Origin: an uncultured bacterium
GTDB taxonomy: Bacteria; Pseudomonadota; Alphaproteobacteria; Sphingomonadales; Sphingomonadaceae
Length of the DNA: 64,000 nucleotides
Assembly: GCA_942636505.2 (NCBI GenBank)
Contig: CALOGB020000221.1
Location: forward strand, 186,001 to 250,000
Direction of reading: 5' to 3'
Shown here: positions 8,917 to 16,857 of the stretch, one piece after another
Numbering within the stretch: the stretch's first letter is position 1
Layout: every line of letters begins with the position of its first letter
Made by a program: the position numbers and the translations under genes
The notes under the pieces: model-generated
Databases searched by the model: none
What the model was told of the DNA's origin: nothing
Seen by the model: only the letters and a program-made list of their open reading frames with translations

Positions 8917-9930
8917 ATGGCCATCACCTTGAAACCTCTTCGCGATCAGATCATCGTCGTCACTGGCGCAACCAGCGGCAACGGTCTCGCGATCGTCGAA
9001 GAGGCCGTGCGCCGCGGGGCCGCCGTCGTCGCGACGGCGCGGAACGAAGCGGCACTGCAGGCCCTGCGCGATCGCCTGTCGGCCGATGGCGGACGCATAG
9101 CGATCTGCGTCGCCGACGTCAGCGACATGGCCGCCGTCGAGCGTGTCGCCGCCGTCGCTATCGAAGCGTTCGGCGGGTTCGACAGCTGGGTCAACAACGC
9201 CGGCACCGGCACCTACGGCACGCTCGAGCAAGTTCCGGTCGCCGATCACCGCCGAGTATTCGACGTCAATTATTTCGGCGTGCTGCACGGCTCGCTCGTT
9301 GCCGCGCGACATCTGCGAACACGTGGCGGGGCGATAATCAACATCGGCTCGATCCTCAGCGACCGCGCGATCGTCGAGCAGGGCCCGTATTGCGCGACCA
9401 AGAATGCTGTGCAGGCGCTGACCGACACGCTGCGGATGGAGTTGGAGCAGGAGGGGGCCAACATTTCCGTCACCCTCATCAAGCCGGGCGCGATCGACAC
9501 GCCGTTTCCCGAGCATGCGCGCAACTTCATGGACCAGCCGCCCCGCCTGCCGCCGCCGCTCTACGCACCGTCGGTCGTCGCCGACGCGGTGCTGTTCGCC
9601 TGCGGAACACCGCGGCGCACGCTGTATGCCGGGGGCGGGGGGCTGCTGTCCTCGCTCCTTTCGCGCGCCGCGCCGCGGTTGAGCGACAAGATCATGGAAC
9701 TGGTCGGCACCGTCGCGCAGCAGAAGCCGCAAGATCCCGGAGACCCGGCGCGCCGCGACAACCTCTATGAGCCGCGCGTCGATGCATTGCGCGGAAGCCA
9801 GGACGTCCACGCGCGCAAGTCGAGCACCGTCTTGCAGGCCCAGAAACTCCACCCCGCCATATTGGTGCTCGGTGTCGTCGGAGCCGGGATTGCGGTTGCC
9901 CTGAGCCGGCCGAAGGATACCAGCCGGTGA
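8917..9930 (+). CDS. SDR-family oxidoreductase with C-terminal membrane anchor
   Basis: 337 residues. The core is a classical short-chain dehydrogenase: TGATSGNGLAIVEEA (cofactor Gly-rich loop), NNAGTG, Ser in NIGSILS and the YCATKNA active-site Tyr-Lys pair. After the usual SDR length there are about 90 extra residues ending in a hydrophobic segment (HPAILVLGVVGAGIAVAL) followed by SRPKDTSR. This looks like a single C-terminal transmembrane anchor and is atypical for the family. The gene starts five bases after the HAD stop and its stop overlaps the patatin GTG by four bases. The membrane anchor and the lipase neighbour suggest work on a lipid substrate; that is inference. Confidence 0.85.
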   Translation: MAITLKPLRDQIIVVTGATSGNGLAIVEEAVRRGAAVVATARNEAALQALRDRLSADGGRIAICVADVSDMAAVERVAAVAIEAFGGFDSWVNNAGTGTYGTLEQVPVADHRRVFDVNYFGVLHGSLVAARHLRTRGGAIINIGSILSDRAIVEQGPYCATKNAVQALTDTLRMELEQEGANISVTLIKPGAIDTPFPEHARNFMDQPPRLPPPLYAPSVVADAVLFACGTPRRTLYAGGGGLLSSLLSRAAPRLSDKIMELVGTVAQQKPQDPGDPARRDNLYEPRVDALRGSQDVHARKSSTVLQAQKLHPAILVLGVVGAGIAVALSRPKDTSR

Positions 9931-10979
9931 CACCGGACGCCGAACGGGCAAGGGCCGCGCGCGAATTCGACGTTGCGCTCGTCCTCAGCGGCGGCAATGC
10001 GCTCGGCGCGTTCGAAGCCGGAGTCTACGAAGCGCTGCACGCGCATGCCCTCCAACCCGACTGGGTCATCGGTGCCTCGATCGGTGCCATCAACGGGGCC
10101 CTCATCGCCGGTTCCGCGCCCGACCGCCGCATCGAGACGTTGCGAACGTTCTGGCGTCCCGCACCGTCCGGCGCCCCGCCACTCCCGTGGTTGGGTGCCC
10201 TCGAAACCAGCCGCCGCACGAACGCAGTCGGCTGGTCCGCAACGCTGGGTCGTCCCGGCATCTTCGGCCCCCTGATGTCCTCCCTGACGCCGTGGACCTA
10301 CAACCAGCCGTCGATCTTCGAAACCAGCCAGCTCGTTACGACGCTGGAAACGCTGGTCGACTTCGATCGCCTCAACACGGGCGCATGCCGCTACACCGCG
10401 ACCGCGGTAGACCTCGAAACCGGCGACGACGTAGTATTCGACAGCGCCGCGATGCAGATCGGACCCGATCATATCCGTGGCAGCGCCGCACTGCCGGTCG
10501 CCTTCCCTCCGGTCGAGATCGACGGCCGCTGGCTGGTCGACGGCGGCCTGTCCGCGAACCTGCCGCTCGATCCGGTCCTCAGCGAACCGCCACCGCGACC
10601 GACGCTCTGCATCGCGGTCGACCTGTTGCCGCTCCACGGCCCGCGCCCGACGACGTTGGGCGAGGCGGCGAGCCGCATGCAGGACCTGATCTTCGCCGCG
10701 CAATCCCGCCGCACGATCGAACGGTGGCAAGCCGCTCACGCCGGCCGCCAAGACTTCGCGCTGTCGTTGGTCCGACTCGCCTATACCGATCAGGCCGATG
10801 AAGTCGCCGGCAAGGCGCTAGATTTCTCAGGGCCCACGATCGAACAGCGCTGGTCGGCAGGCCGGCGCGCAGGGATGCTGGCCGTCGAACGTGTAAAGGC
10901 CGGAACGCTGTCGATCGGCGTTCCTGGCTTCAACATCGCCACGCTGGATTCCCGACGACCCAGCGGCGCCGACCGATGA
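9927..10979 (+). CDS. Patatin-like phospholipase
   Basis: 350 residues. The patatin fold signature is complete: oxyanion SGGNALGAFEAG (about 21-32), nucleophile elbow GASIG with Ser51, and the dyad Asp205 in VDGGLS. The enzyme should hydrolyse acyl esters of phospholipids or related lipids. No signal peptide is present, so it is cytosolic or bound to the inner face of the membrane. It starts with GTG at 9927, overlapping the stop of the SDR gene (GTGA), so translation is coupled. The C-terminal part (EAASRMQDLIFAAQSRRTIERWQ) has the DUF3734-like arrangement seen in larger alphaproteobacterial patatins. Confidence 0.88.
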   Translation: MTPDAERARAAREFDVALVLSGGNALGAFEAGVYEALHAHALQPDWVIGASIGAINGALIAGSAPDRRIETLRTFWRPAPSGAPPLPWLGALETSRRTNAVGWSATLGRPGIFGPLMSSLTPWTYNQPSIFETSQLVTTLETLVDFDRLNTGACRYTATAVDLETGDDVVFDSAAMQIGPDHIRGSAALPVAFPPVEIDGRWLVDGGLSANLPLDPVLSEPPPRPTLCIAVDLLPLHGPRPTTLGEAASRMQDLIFAAQSRRTIERWQAAHAGRQDFALSLVRLAYTDQADEVAGKALDFSGPTIEQRWSAGRRAGMLAVERVKAGTLSIGVPGFNIATLDSRRPSGADR

Positions 10980-11012
10980 GCGGTCAGGCAGGCCCGGTGA
11001 GGTAGACAGGGT

Positions 11013-11096
11013 TGGTGCGGACGGCGGGACTCGAACCCGCACTCCTAGGGAGGGAGATTTTAAGTCTCCTGCGTCTACCGGTTTCGCCACGTCCGC
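11013..11096 (-). tRNA. tRNA-Leu (anticodon TAA)
   Basis: The minus strand folds as a class II tRNA: acceptor stem GCGGACG/CGTCCGC, D arm GTGGCGAAACCGGTAGACGC, anticodon loop CTTAAAA (anticodon TAA), a long variable arm (CTCCCTAGGAG), T loop GTTCGAGTC and an encoded 3' ACCA. The end is at 11013 if CCA is counted. Confidence 0.95.
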
Positions 11097-11196
11097 ACAC
11101 GCGCCCAACAAGACGAGGTCGCGCGCAGCGTCAACCCATCTTGCCAGGCCGGCAGCATATTCTTCGACTGTCTCCGGTCCCGCGCAGTGGTACCGC

Positions 11197-11475
11197 TCAC
11201 ACGTTCAGGCGTGAGCGCATTTCCTTGCCCGGCTTGAAATACGGCACGCGCTTGGCCTCGACCTCGACGACTTCGCCGGTACGCGGGTTGCGGCCGGTCC
11301 GCGCATCGCGCGCACGCGTGGAGAATGCACCGAAACCGCGCAGCTCGACTCGACCATCGGCGGCCAGTCGCTTGGATATCTCATCGAAGAAGGTGCTGAC
11401 GATCAGCTCCACTTCGTTAGGCTGTAGGTCCGGATGCGCCTCGGCGATCTTAAGGACCAGTTCAGATCGGATCAT
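11197..11475 (-). CDS. ihfB: Integration host factor subunit beta
   Basis: A 92-residue DNA-bending protein of the HU/IHF family: MIRSELVLKIAEAHPDLQPNEVELIVSTFFDEI forms the helical base, VELRGFGAF the beta saddle, and RNPRTGE carries the Pro that intercalates into the minor groove. It pairs with IHF alpha to bend DNA at WATCAANNNNTTR sites in recombination, replication and promoter control. The ATG at 11475 is chosen because the protein then begins at the family's usual first residue. It follows rpsA on the same strand, the classical order, but a strong terminator sits between the two genes, so IHF probably has its own promoter. Confidence 0.95.
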   Translation of the reverse strand: MIRSELVLKIAEAHPDLQPNEVELIVSTFFDEISKRLAADGRVELRGFGAFSTRARDARTGRNPRTGEVVEVEAKRVPYFKPGKEMRSRLNV

Positions 11476-11581
11476 TCGAGCCCCCGCCCATCTAAAAAAC
11501 ACTTGCAGATTGATACAGGTCAACCTGCGAGGCATTAGCACTTATTACCGAACAGTCAAAAACCAAAGTGGATCTGACAAT

Positions 11582-11618
11582 AAAAAGCCCGACATGTTCG
11601 AGACATGCCGGGCGTTTT
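11582..11618 (-). terminator. Intrinsic terminator after rpsA
   Basis: 11-bp stem with one wobble (arms 11587-11597 and 11603-11613), loop TCGAG. On the minus strand it is followed by TTTTTATT. It lies between the rpsA stop and the ihfB start. Confidence 0.85.
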
Positions 11619-11650
11619 CATCGATCAGCCGTTAGGCCTTTCTTAACACT

Positions 11651-13369
11651 TTACTTCTTCTCGGCATCCGTACGAGCCTTGAGAGCCTCGCCCAGGATGT
11701 TGCCCAGAGTCGCGCCGGAGTCCGACGAACCGTACTGAGCGACAGCCTGCTTCTCTTCCGAGATCTGCATAGCCTTGATCGAGAAGGTCGGCTTCTTCGA
11801 ACGATCGAAGCCGGTGACCATCGCGTCGAACTTCTGGCCGACCTGGAAACGCTCCGGACGCTGCTCGTCGCGATCGCGACCCAGATCCGTGCGCTTGATG
11901 AAGCCGGTCGCGCCATCGTCGCCCTGCTGTACTTCGAGGCCCGCGTCGCGGACTTCGAGAACGGTCACGGTGACGATCGCGTTCTTGTTCAGCTTGTCGC
12001 CTGCTGCTGCGATGCCGCCGGCCGAAGGCCCGCCACGCTCGAGCTGCTTCATGCCGAGCGAGATACGCTCCTTCTCGGCGTCGATGTCGAGCACGACGGC
12101 CTCGACGGTCTCACCCTTGCGATGCAGGTTGAGCGCGTCCTCGCCCGAAACACCCCATGCGATGTCGGACATGTGGACCATACCGTCGACGTCGTTGTCG
12201 AGGCCGATGAACAGACCGAACTCGGTCGCGTTCTTGACTTCGCCTTCGACGGTCGAACCGATCGGATGAGCGGCAGCGAATGCCTCCCAAGGATTGGCCT
12301 GAGCCTGCTTGAGGCCGAGCGAGATGCGACGCTTCTCGGAGTCGACTTCGAGGACCATGACGTCGACTTCCTGCGAGGTCGACACGATCTTGCCCGGATG
12401 GACGTTCTTCTTGGTCCAGGACATTTCCGACACGTGGACGAGGCCTTCGATGCCCGCTTCCAGCTCGACGAACGCACCATATTCGGTGATGTTCGTGACG
12501 CGGCCGGTGAGCTTCGCGCCGACCGGGTACTTGACCATCGCGCCATCCCAGGGATCGCTCTCCAGCTGCTTCATGCCGAGGCTGATGCGCTGGGTGTCCT
12601 TGTTGATGCGGATGATCTGCACCTTGACGGTGTCGCCGATGTTCAGGACTTCGCTCGGGTGACCGACGCGCTTGTAGCTGAGATCGGTGACGTGCAGCAG
12701 GCCATCGATGCCGCCGAGGTCAACGAACGCACCGTAATCGGTGATGTTCTTGACGACGCCGTCGATGATCTGGCCCTCGGCCAGGCTGAGGATCAGGCCC
12801 GAACGCTGCTCTGCGCGCGTCTCTTCGAGAACGGCGCGACGCGACACGACGATGTTGCCGCGCTTGCGGTCCATCTTCAGAATCTGGAACGGCTGGGGGA
12901 TGTCCATCAGCGGGGTGACATCGCGCACGGGGCGGATATCGACCTGCGAACCGGGCAGGAAGGCGACGGCGCCGTTCAGGTCGACGGTGAAGCCACCCTT
13001 CACGCGGCCGAAGATGACGCCTTCGACGCGGGTCGTCTTGGAGAATTCGGTTTCCAGCTTGTCCCATGCGGCTTCGCGACGGGCGCGATCGCGGCTGAGC
13101 ATCGCTTCGCCGTGGACGTTCTCGACGCGGTCGACATAGACTTCGACTTCGTCGCCGACCTTGAGGTCAGCCTTCTGGCCCGGCGCTGCGAATTCGCGAA
13201 GCGGCACGCGGCCTTCCGACTTCAGACCGACGTCGATGACGGCCATGTCGTTCTCGATGCCGGTCACGGTGCCATGCACCACGCGGCCCTCGAAGCTGTC
13301 GGCGTCGCCGAGCGTTTCGTTCAGCATCGCCGCAAAATCGTCGCGGGTCGGCATTACCTGGGTTGCCAT
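11651..13369 (-). CDS. rpsA: 30S ribosomal protein S1
   Basis: A 572-residue protein made of six S1 RNA-binding repeats, the usual length and architecture of proteobacterial S1. Recurrent motifs include GAFVDLGGIDGLLHVTDLS, GAFVELEAGIEGLVHVSEMSW, GLFIGLDNDVDGMVHMSDIAW and the repeat endings ISLGMKQLE. S1 binds mRNA leaders and brings them to the 30S platform; it is essential in Gram-negative bacteria. The ATG at 13369 (MATQVMPTRDDFAAML) is the family start. The frame runs upstream to about 13600, but that part has no similarity. A terminator-like hairpin stands in its leader, and a real terminator follows the stop. Confidence 0.97.
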   Translation of the reverse strand: MATQVMPTRDDFAAMLNETLGDADSFEGRVVHGTVTGIENDMAVIDVGLKSEGRVPLREFAAPGQKADLKVGDEVEVYVDRVENVHGEAMLSRDRARREAAWDKLETEFSKTTRVEGVIFGRVKGGFTVDLNGAVAFLPGSQVDIRPVRDVTPLMDIPQPFQILKMDRKRGNIVVSRRAVLEETRAEQRSGLILSLAEGQIIDGVVKNITDYGAFVDLGGIDGLLHVTDLSYKRVGHPSEVLNIGDTVKVQIIRINKDTQRISLGMKQLESDPWDGAMVKYPVGAKLTGRVTNITEYGAFVELEAGIEGLVHVSEMSWTKKNVHPGKIVSTSQEVDVMVLEVDSEKRRISLGLKQAQANPWEAFAAAHPIGSTVEGEVKNATEFGLFIGLDNDVDGMVHMSDIAWGVSGEDALNLHRKGETVEAVVLDIDAEKERISLGMKQLERGGPSAGGIAAAGDKLNKNAIVTVTVLEVRDAGLEVQQGDDGATGFIKRTDLGRDRDEQRPERFQVGQKFDAMVTGFDRSKKPTFSIKAMQISEEKQAVAQYGSSDSGATLGNILGEALKARTDAEKK

Positions 13370-13504
13370 AGAATTCAGTAATCCTAGTCTGTTTCCGGCC
13401 AAGCGGTTGGGTCCGCTGGTCTTGGCCTTCGTTGCCGCGACGACCGAACGCCGGCGCAGCATCCGGACGGCACGAAGGCTGTGGAGGACGTAGACGCTGA
13501 ATGC

Positions 13505-13539
13505 GAAAACGGCGCGTGAGACTCGAGGGTCTCCGCGCC
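13505..13539 (-). terminator. Terminator-like hairpin in the rpsA leader
   Basis: On the minus strand GGCGCGGAGAC pairs with GTCTC-A-CGCGCC (6 + 5 bp with a single bulge, loop CCTCGA) and is followed by GTTTTC. It lies about 135 bases before the rpsA start codon. It could end transcripts arriving from cmk or act as an attenuator. Confidence 0.55.
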
Positions 13540-13646
13540 TTCCTCCACGAGCATCGCTCGCCGGACGGTTCCGTATAGCCGAAACCCCGTCTCGGAGCAA
13601 GTTCGCCGCTGCTTCGTTAGGGGCCGCTCACAACAGGAGCGAAGAT

Positions 13647-13904
13647 TTGAACGAACGCGGCATTCTCGTGCTGGGCTGGGTCGCCACCGTGACGGCGATC
13701 GTGATGTACCTGTCGTACATCGACCAGATCATGCTGAACCTTTCAGGGCAGAAGGGATCGGTGGTCCAGCCGTTCGCGACGATGGTGAATTGCGCGCTGT
13801 GGGTCGGGTACGGGTTCCTGAAGGACAAGCGGGATTGGCCGATCGTCGTGGCGAATTTTCCGGGGGTGGTGTTCGGGGCGGTAGCGCTGGTTACTGCGCT
13901 TTAG
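13647..13904 (+). CDS. SemiSWEET-type sugar transporter
   Basis: About 85 residues with three predicted membrane helices: ILVLGWVATVTAIVMYLSYIDQI, VVQPFATMVNCALWVGYGFL and WPIVVANFPGVVFGAVALVTAL. This is one triple-helix bundle, as in bacterial SemiSWEETs (MtN3/PQ-loop), which dimerise in the inner membrane to move sugars. The family Pro (VVQPF), Asn (MVNCALW) and NFPG features are present. It starts with TTG at 13647, preceded by AGGAG at good spacing. It is the only plus-strand gene within the aroA-cmk-rpsA-ihfB block, lying between cmk and rpsA. Confidence 0.85.
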   Translation: MNERGILVLGWVATVTAIVMYLSYIDQIMLNLSGQKGSVVQPFATMVNCALWVGYGFLKDKRDWPIVVANFPGVVFGAVALVTAL

Positions 13905-13940
13905 GTCCACTGATCCCCCTTGGAGGAGAGTGCCGCCAAT

Positions 13941-14049
13941 CCCCCCTCCCTGGAAGGGAGGGGCAGGGGGTGGGTCAGCTTCCGCATAGACGATTTGGGG
14001 TGGCGCAAGCTGGCCGACCCACCCCCAACCCCTCCCTTCCAGGGAGGGA
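13941..14049. repeat. GC-rich palindromic element
   Basis: Outer arms CCCCTCCCTGGAAGGGAGGGG...GGGTGGGTC and GACCCACCCCCAACCCCTCC...AGGGAGG are inverted copies around a core of about 50 bases. It sits downstream of the SemiSWEET gene and next to a second, different palindromic element; together they fill the 306-base gap before cmk. Confidence 0.7.
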
Positions 14050-14088
14050 AGCGAGAAGAAGATGCGCTTCCGTTACCCAACAGAGCAA

Positions 14089-14192
14089 CCACCCCGGCGG
14101 AGGCCGGGGCCCAATTGGGGGACGGTACTAACTGAGGACCGCGCTTCATTACTGCGGACGTTCCAATTGGGCCCCGGCCTTCGCCGGGGTGG
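14089..14192. repeat. 104-bp palindromic element, copy 1
   Basis: Inverted 30-base arms (14089-14118 and 14163-14192; core CACCCCGGCGGAGGCCGGGG, each ending CCAATTGG) surround a 44-base centre. The same length and arms occur at 38144-38247 and 59010-59113. Confidence 0.85.
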
Positions 14193-14210
14193 TAGAGAGG
14201 GGGGGGTGGC

Positions 14211-14846
14211 TTAAACCGAAACCCTCTTCGCCCGCTGCGCCTCAACCAACGCCACCGCCCTCTGAACCGAAGCCTCGATCGACAAAAAGCTAGTATCCAG
14301 CAAAGCAGCATCCGCCGCCATCACCAGCGGCGCGGTCGACCGCCCACTATCCCGAGCATCCCGAGCCCGAATATCCGCCAGAACCCGATCCTTGCTCGCA
14401 GTCCCACCCCGAGCCTGCAACTCCGCATGCCGCCGCTGCGCGCGAATATTCGGCGTCGCCTTCACGAACAGCTTCGCATCCGCATCCGGCGCGATCACCG
14501 TCCCGATGTCGCGCCCGTCGAGGATCGCGCCGCCCTCCTGCGCCGCGAACCGCTTCTGCCGGTGCAGCAGCGCCGCGCGGACCAGCGGATGCGCCGACAC
14601 CACCGACGCCAGCGCGCCGATATCGTCGTCGCGCAGCGCCGGATCGCTGAGCAGCGCATCGCTGAAATCGCACGCCGCGACCGCGTCGGCTTCGGTTTCC
14701 GGATCAAGCCCCATCCGCGCCACGCTCAGCGCGACCGCGCGGTAGAGCAGCCCGGTATCGAGATACGGCAGCTTGTAATGCTTGGCCAAGGCACGCGCGA
14801 TCGTGCCCTTGCCCGATGCCGCCGGACCGTCGACTGCGATGATCAT
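14211..14846 (-). CDS. cmk: Cytidylate kinase
   Basis: 211 residues. The P-loop GPAASGKGT (7-15) is followed by YLDTGLLYRAVAL, the CMP-binding ILDGRDIGTVIAPDADAKLFV and the lid QRRHAELQARG, all diagnostic for (d)CMP kinase. It phosphorylates CMP and dCMP to the diphosphates in the cytosol for pyrimidine salvage and nucleotide supply. The ATG at 14846 lies one base after the aroA stop codon, so the two are cotranscribed and coupled. The upstream in-frame codons fall inside aroA and are ignored. Confidence 0.95.
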   Translation of the reverse strand: MIIAVDGPAASGKGTIARALAKHYKLPYLDTGLLYRAVALSVARMGLDPETEADAVAACDFSDALLSDPALRDDDIGALASVVSAHPLVRAALLHRQKRFAAQEGGAILDGRDIGTVIAPDADAKLFVKATPNIRAQRRHAELQARGGTASKDRVLADIRARDARDSGRSTAPLVMAADAALLDTSFLSIEASVQRAVALVEAQRAKRVSV

Positions 14847-14847
14847 C

Positions 14848-16182
14848 TTAATTCCCCCGGCCGGTAAGCGCATCGAGCGACCGGAAGAACACGGGATAGC
14901 TCGTCGCCACCGGCGATACATCATCGATCGTGACGGGCTGAACGGCGCCAAGTCCAGCCACGACCATGCTCATTGCGATGCGGTGGTCGAGTTTCGAGGC
15001 GATCCGAGCGCCACCGCGAATCGCCGCGCCGCCCGACCCGGTGATCGCCATGCCGTCCTCATACTCCTCGCAAACCACGCCGCATGCTTCGAGCGCGATC
15101 CGCATCGTCGTGATCCGGTCCGATTCCTTGACGCGCAACTCGTGTGCGCCGCGCGCGACGGTCGTGCCGGTCGCAAAGGCTGCGGCGACGAACAGCACCG
15201 GATATTCGTCGATCATGCTCGGCGCGAGATCGGCCGGCACCTCGATCGCGGTCAGCGGAGCATGCCGCACGCGCAGGTCGGCGACGGGCTCGCCACCGAC
15301 GGTGCGCGGGTCGAGCTCGGTAATATCCGCGCCCATCATCCGCAGCGCGGTGACGATCCCGATCCGCGTCGGGTTCAGCCCGACATTGCGCACGACGATA
15401 TCCGACCCCGGTACGATCGACGCCGCGACCAGCCAGAACGCCGACGACGACGGATCGCCCGGCACGACGATATCCTGCGGCTTCAGGTCCGCTTCGCCGG
15501 TGATCGAGATAACGCGACCCTGGCTCGTCTCCTCGACGGTCAGCTTCGCGCCGAACCCGGTCAGCATCCGCTCGCTATGATCGCGCGTCGCGACGGGCTC
15601 GATGACCCGCGTGATCCCCGGCGTGTTGAGCCCCGCCAGCAGGATCGCCGACTTCACCTGCGCCGATGCGACCGGCAGCGTGTATTCGATCGGCACCGCC
15701 GGACATATCCCGCGCACCATCAACGGCAGCCGCCCGCCCGGCGAAGACGTGATGTCCGCCCCCATCTGCGACAGCGGCTCGATCACCCGCCCCATCGGCC
15801 GTCCCGACAGCGATGCGTCGCCGGTAAAGGTGCAGGTGATCGGATGGCTCGATACCAGCCCCATCAGCAACCGCGTCGACGTCCCAGAATTGCCCATTTC
15901 CAGCGCGGTTTCGGGCTGGAGCAATCCGCCGACGCCGACACCGTCGACGACCCAGATGCCGTCCTCGCCGCGCTCGATCGTCGCGCCCATCGCGCGCATA
16001 GCAGCAGCCGTGGCGAGCACGTCCTCGCCCTCCAACAGCCCCTCGATCCGGCTGGTGCCGACAGCCAAGCTCGCGAACATCAGCGCGCGGTGGCTGATAG
16101 ACTTGTCGCCGGGGACCGCGATCGAACCGGTCAGTGGACCGCGCGCGACGACGTCCATCGAAGTGGGGAGGGGGTGTGCCAT
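14848..16182 (-). CDS. aroA: 3-phosphoshikimate 1-carboxyvinyltransferase (EPSP synthase), class II motifs
   Basis: 444 residues; condenses shikimate-3-phosphate with phosphoenolpyruvate in aromatic amino acid synthesis. Landmarks: VPGDKSISHRAL (Lys27, Ser28, Arg32), GNSGTSTRL, SGRPMGRVIEPL, the catalytic DEYPVLFVAAAFA and HELRVKESDRI. All four motifs used to define class II EPSP synthases are present: GDKS, SAQVK, RDHSE and NPTR. The inhibitor-contact loop reads GNSGTSTR, with Gly where the well-known class II enzyme CP4 has Ala100. The ATG at 16182 begins MAHPLPTSMDVVARGPLTGS, in line with the family; the long in-frame extension upstream has none. It is divergent from the zinc-ribbon gene. 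Confidence 0.96.
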   Translation of the reverse strand: MAHPLPTSMDVVARGPLTGSIAVPGDKSISHRALMFASLAVGTSRIEGLLEGEDVLATAAAMRAMGATIERGEDGIWVVDGVGVGGLLQPETALEMGNSGTSTRLLMGLVSSHPITCTFTGDASLSGRPMGRVIEPLSQMGADITSSPGGRLPLMVRGICPAVPIEYTLPVASAQVKSAILLAGLNTPGITRVIEPVATRDHSERMLTGFGAKLTVEETSQGRVISITGEADLKPQDIVVPGDPSSSAFWLVAASIVPGSDIVVRNVGLNPTRIGIVTALRMMGADITELDPRTVGGEPVADLRVRHAPLTAIEVPADLAPSMIDEYPVLFVAAAFATGTTVARGAHELRVKESDRITTMRIALEACGVVCEEYEDGMAITGSGGAAIRGGARIASKLDHRIAMSMVVAGLGAVQPVTIDDVSPVATSYPVFFRSLDALTGRGN

Positions 16183-16281
16183 GGGGCCGGGCTTTTGACA
16201 GTGGCCTTGCGCTATGGCAAGGCGCGCCCACTTTGCGAGGGTATCCCCCCGCAATCCATTCATCCGAAAGGTTCTATCGGC

Positions 16282-16608
16282 ATGATCAAGCCGGAATGGG
16301 GCACGAAGCGTTCGTGCCCGAAATGCGCGACGCGTTTCTACGACCTCGAAAAAGCCGACCCCGTGACCTGCATCGAATGCGGGTATGCGTGGGAGCCCGA
16401 GCCCATCCTGAAGTCGAAGCAGCCGTTGCCGTTCGAAGTCGCCAAGCCCGACACCAAGAAGCCCGACGCGGATCTCGAGGGTGACGAGGAAGAGGATATC
16501 GCCTCGATCACCGGCGAGGACGAAGAGCCATCGGCGGACGACGAAGTCGATCTCGGCGGCGACGACGACCTCGGCGTCGAGACGCCGCAGGACGAGCACG
16601 AGCGTTAA
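16282..16608 (+). CDS. TIGR02300/FYDLN family zinc-ribbon acidic protein
   Basis: A 108-residue protein. The N-terminus MIKPEWGTKRSCPKCATRFYDLEK...VTCIECGYAWEP holds a four-Cys zinc ribbon (Cys12, Cys15, Cys30, Cys33) with the FYDL signature. The C-terminal half is extremely acidic (DLEGDEEEDIASITGEDEEPS, DLGGDDDLGVE). This is the alphaproteobacterial TIGR02300 family, whose function is not known. The ATG at 16282 is at the family start. It is divergent from aroA and stands just ahead of tRNA-Ala. Confidence 0.92.
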   Translation: MIKPEWGTKRSCPKCATRFYDLEKADPVTCIECGYAWEPEPILKSKQPLPFEVAKPDTKKPDADLEGDEEEDIASITGEDEEPSADDEVDLGGDDDLGVETPQDEHER

Positions 16609-16620
16609 TCTAAAAGAAAT

Positions 16621-16650
16621 TTGGCAGGCGGCATTTACGCCGCTTGCCAA
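16621..16650. terminator. Stem-loop after the zinc-ribbon gene
   Basis: 12-bp stem with one wobble (arms 16621-16632 and 16639-16650), loop ATTTAC, 12 bases after the stop codon. There is no T run on the plus strand; the T-rich flank is on the other side, so it would work better as a minus-strand terminator or as an mRNA-stabilising hairpin. Confidence 0.5.
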
Positions 16651-16691
16651 CCCGGGCGGGTCCGGTTAGTGACCCGCCTCCCAACGGGAAT

Positions 16692-16767
16692 GGGGCCGTA
16701 GCTCAGCTGGGAGAGCGTTCGCATGGCATGCGAAAGGTCAGGGGTTCGATCCCCCTCGGCTCCACCA
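16692..16767 (+). tRNA. tRNA-Ala (anticodon GGC)
   Basis: A standard 76-nt cloverleaf: acceptor GGGGCCG/CGGCTCC, D arm TAGCTCAGCTGGGAGAGC, anticodon stem-loop TTCGC-ATGGCAT-GCGAA (anticodon GGC), T arm AGGGGTTCGATCCCCCT and an encoded 3' CCA. Its last 21 bases plus two more form the left copy of the attachment repeat of the integrated element; the tRNA is left intact by the insertion. Confidence 0.97.
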
Positions 16768-16769
16768 TT
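16747..16769 (+). other. attL, left attachment repeat
   Basis: A 23-bp sequence spanning the T arm, acceptor stem and CCA of tRNA-Ala plus TT; identical to 24156-24178. The base on each side differs between copies (T/C left, C/T right), so the repeat is exactly 23 bp. Confidence 0.9.
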
Positions 16770-16857
16770 CTCTTTAAGCCGTTGAAATCACGGTAAAGTG
16801 TTGGGAAACAAAGGCTTTTTACAGGCGTCTAGTACAAAGGTACGAGGACGGAAGCCT

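Noticed and set aside
12122..13381. A 419-codon open frame on the plus strand over rpsA
   Set aside because: Antisense to the six S1 repeats; it mirrors them as repeated Asp/Val-rich blocks.
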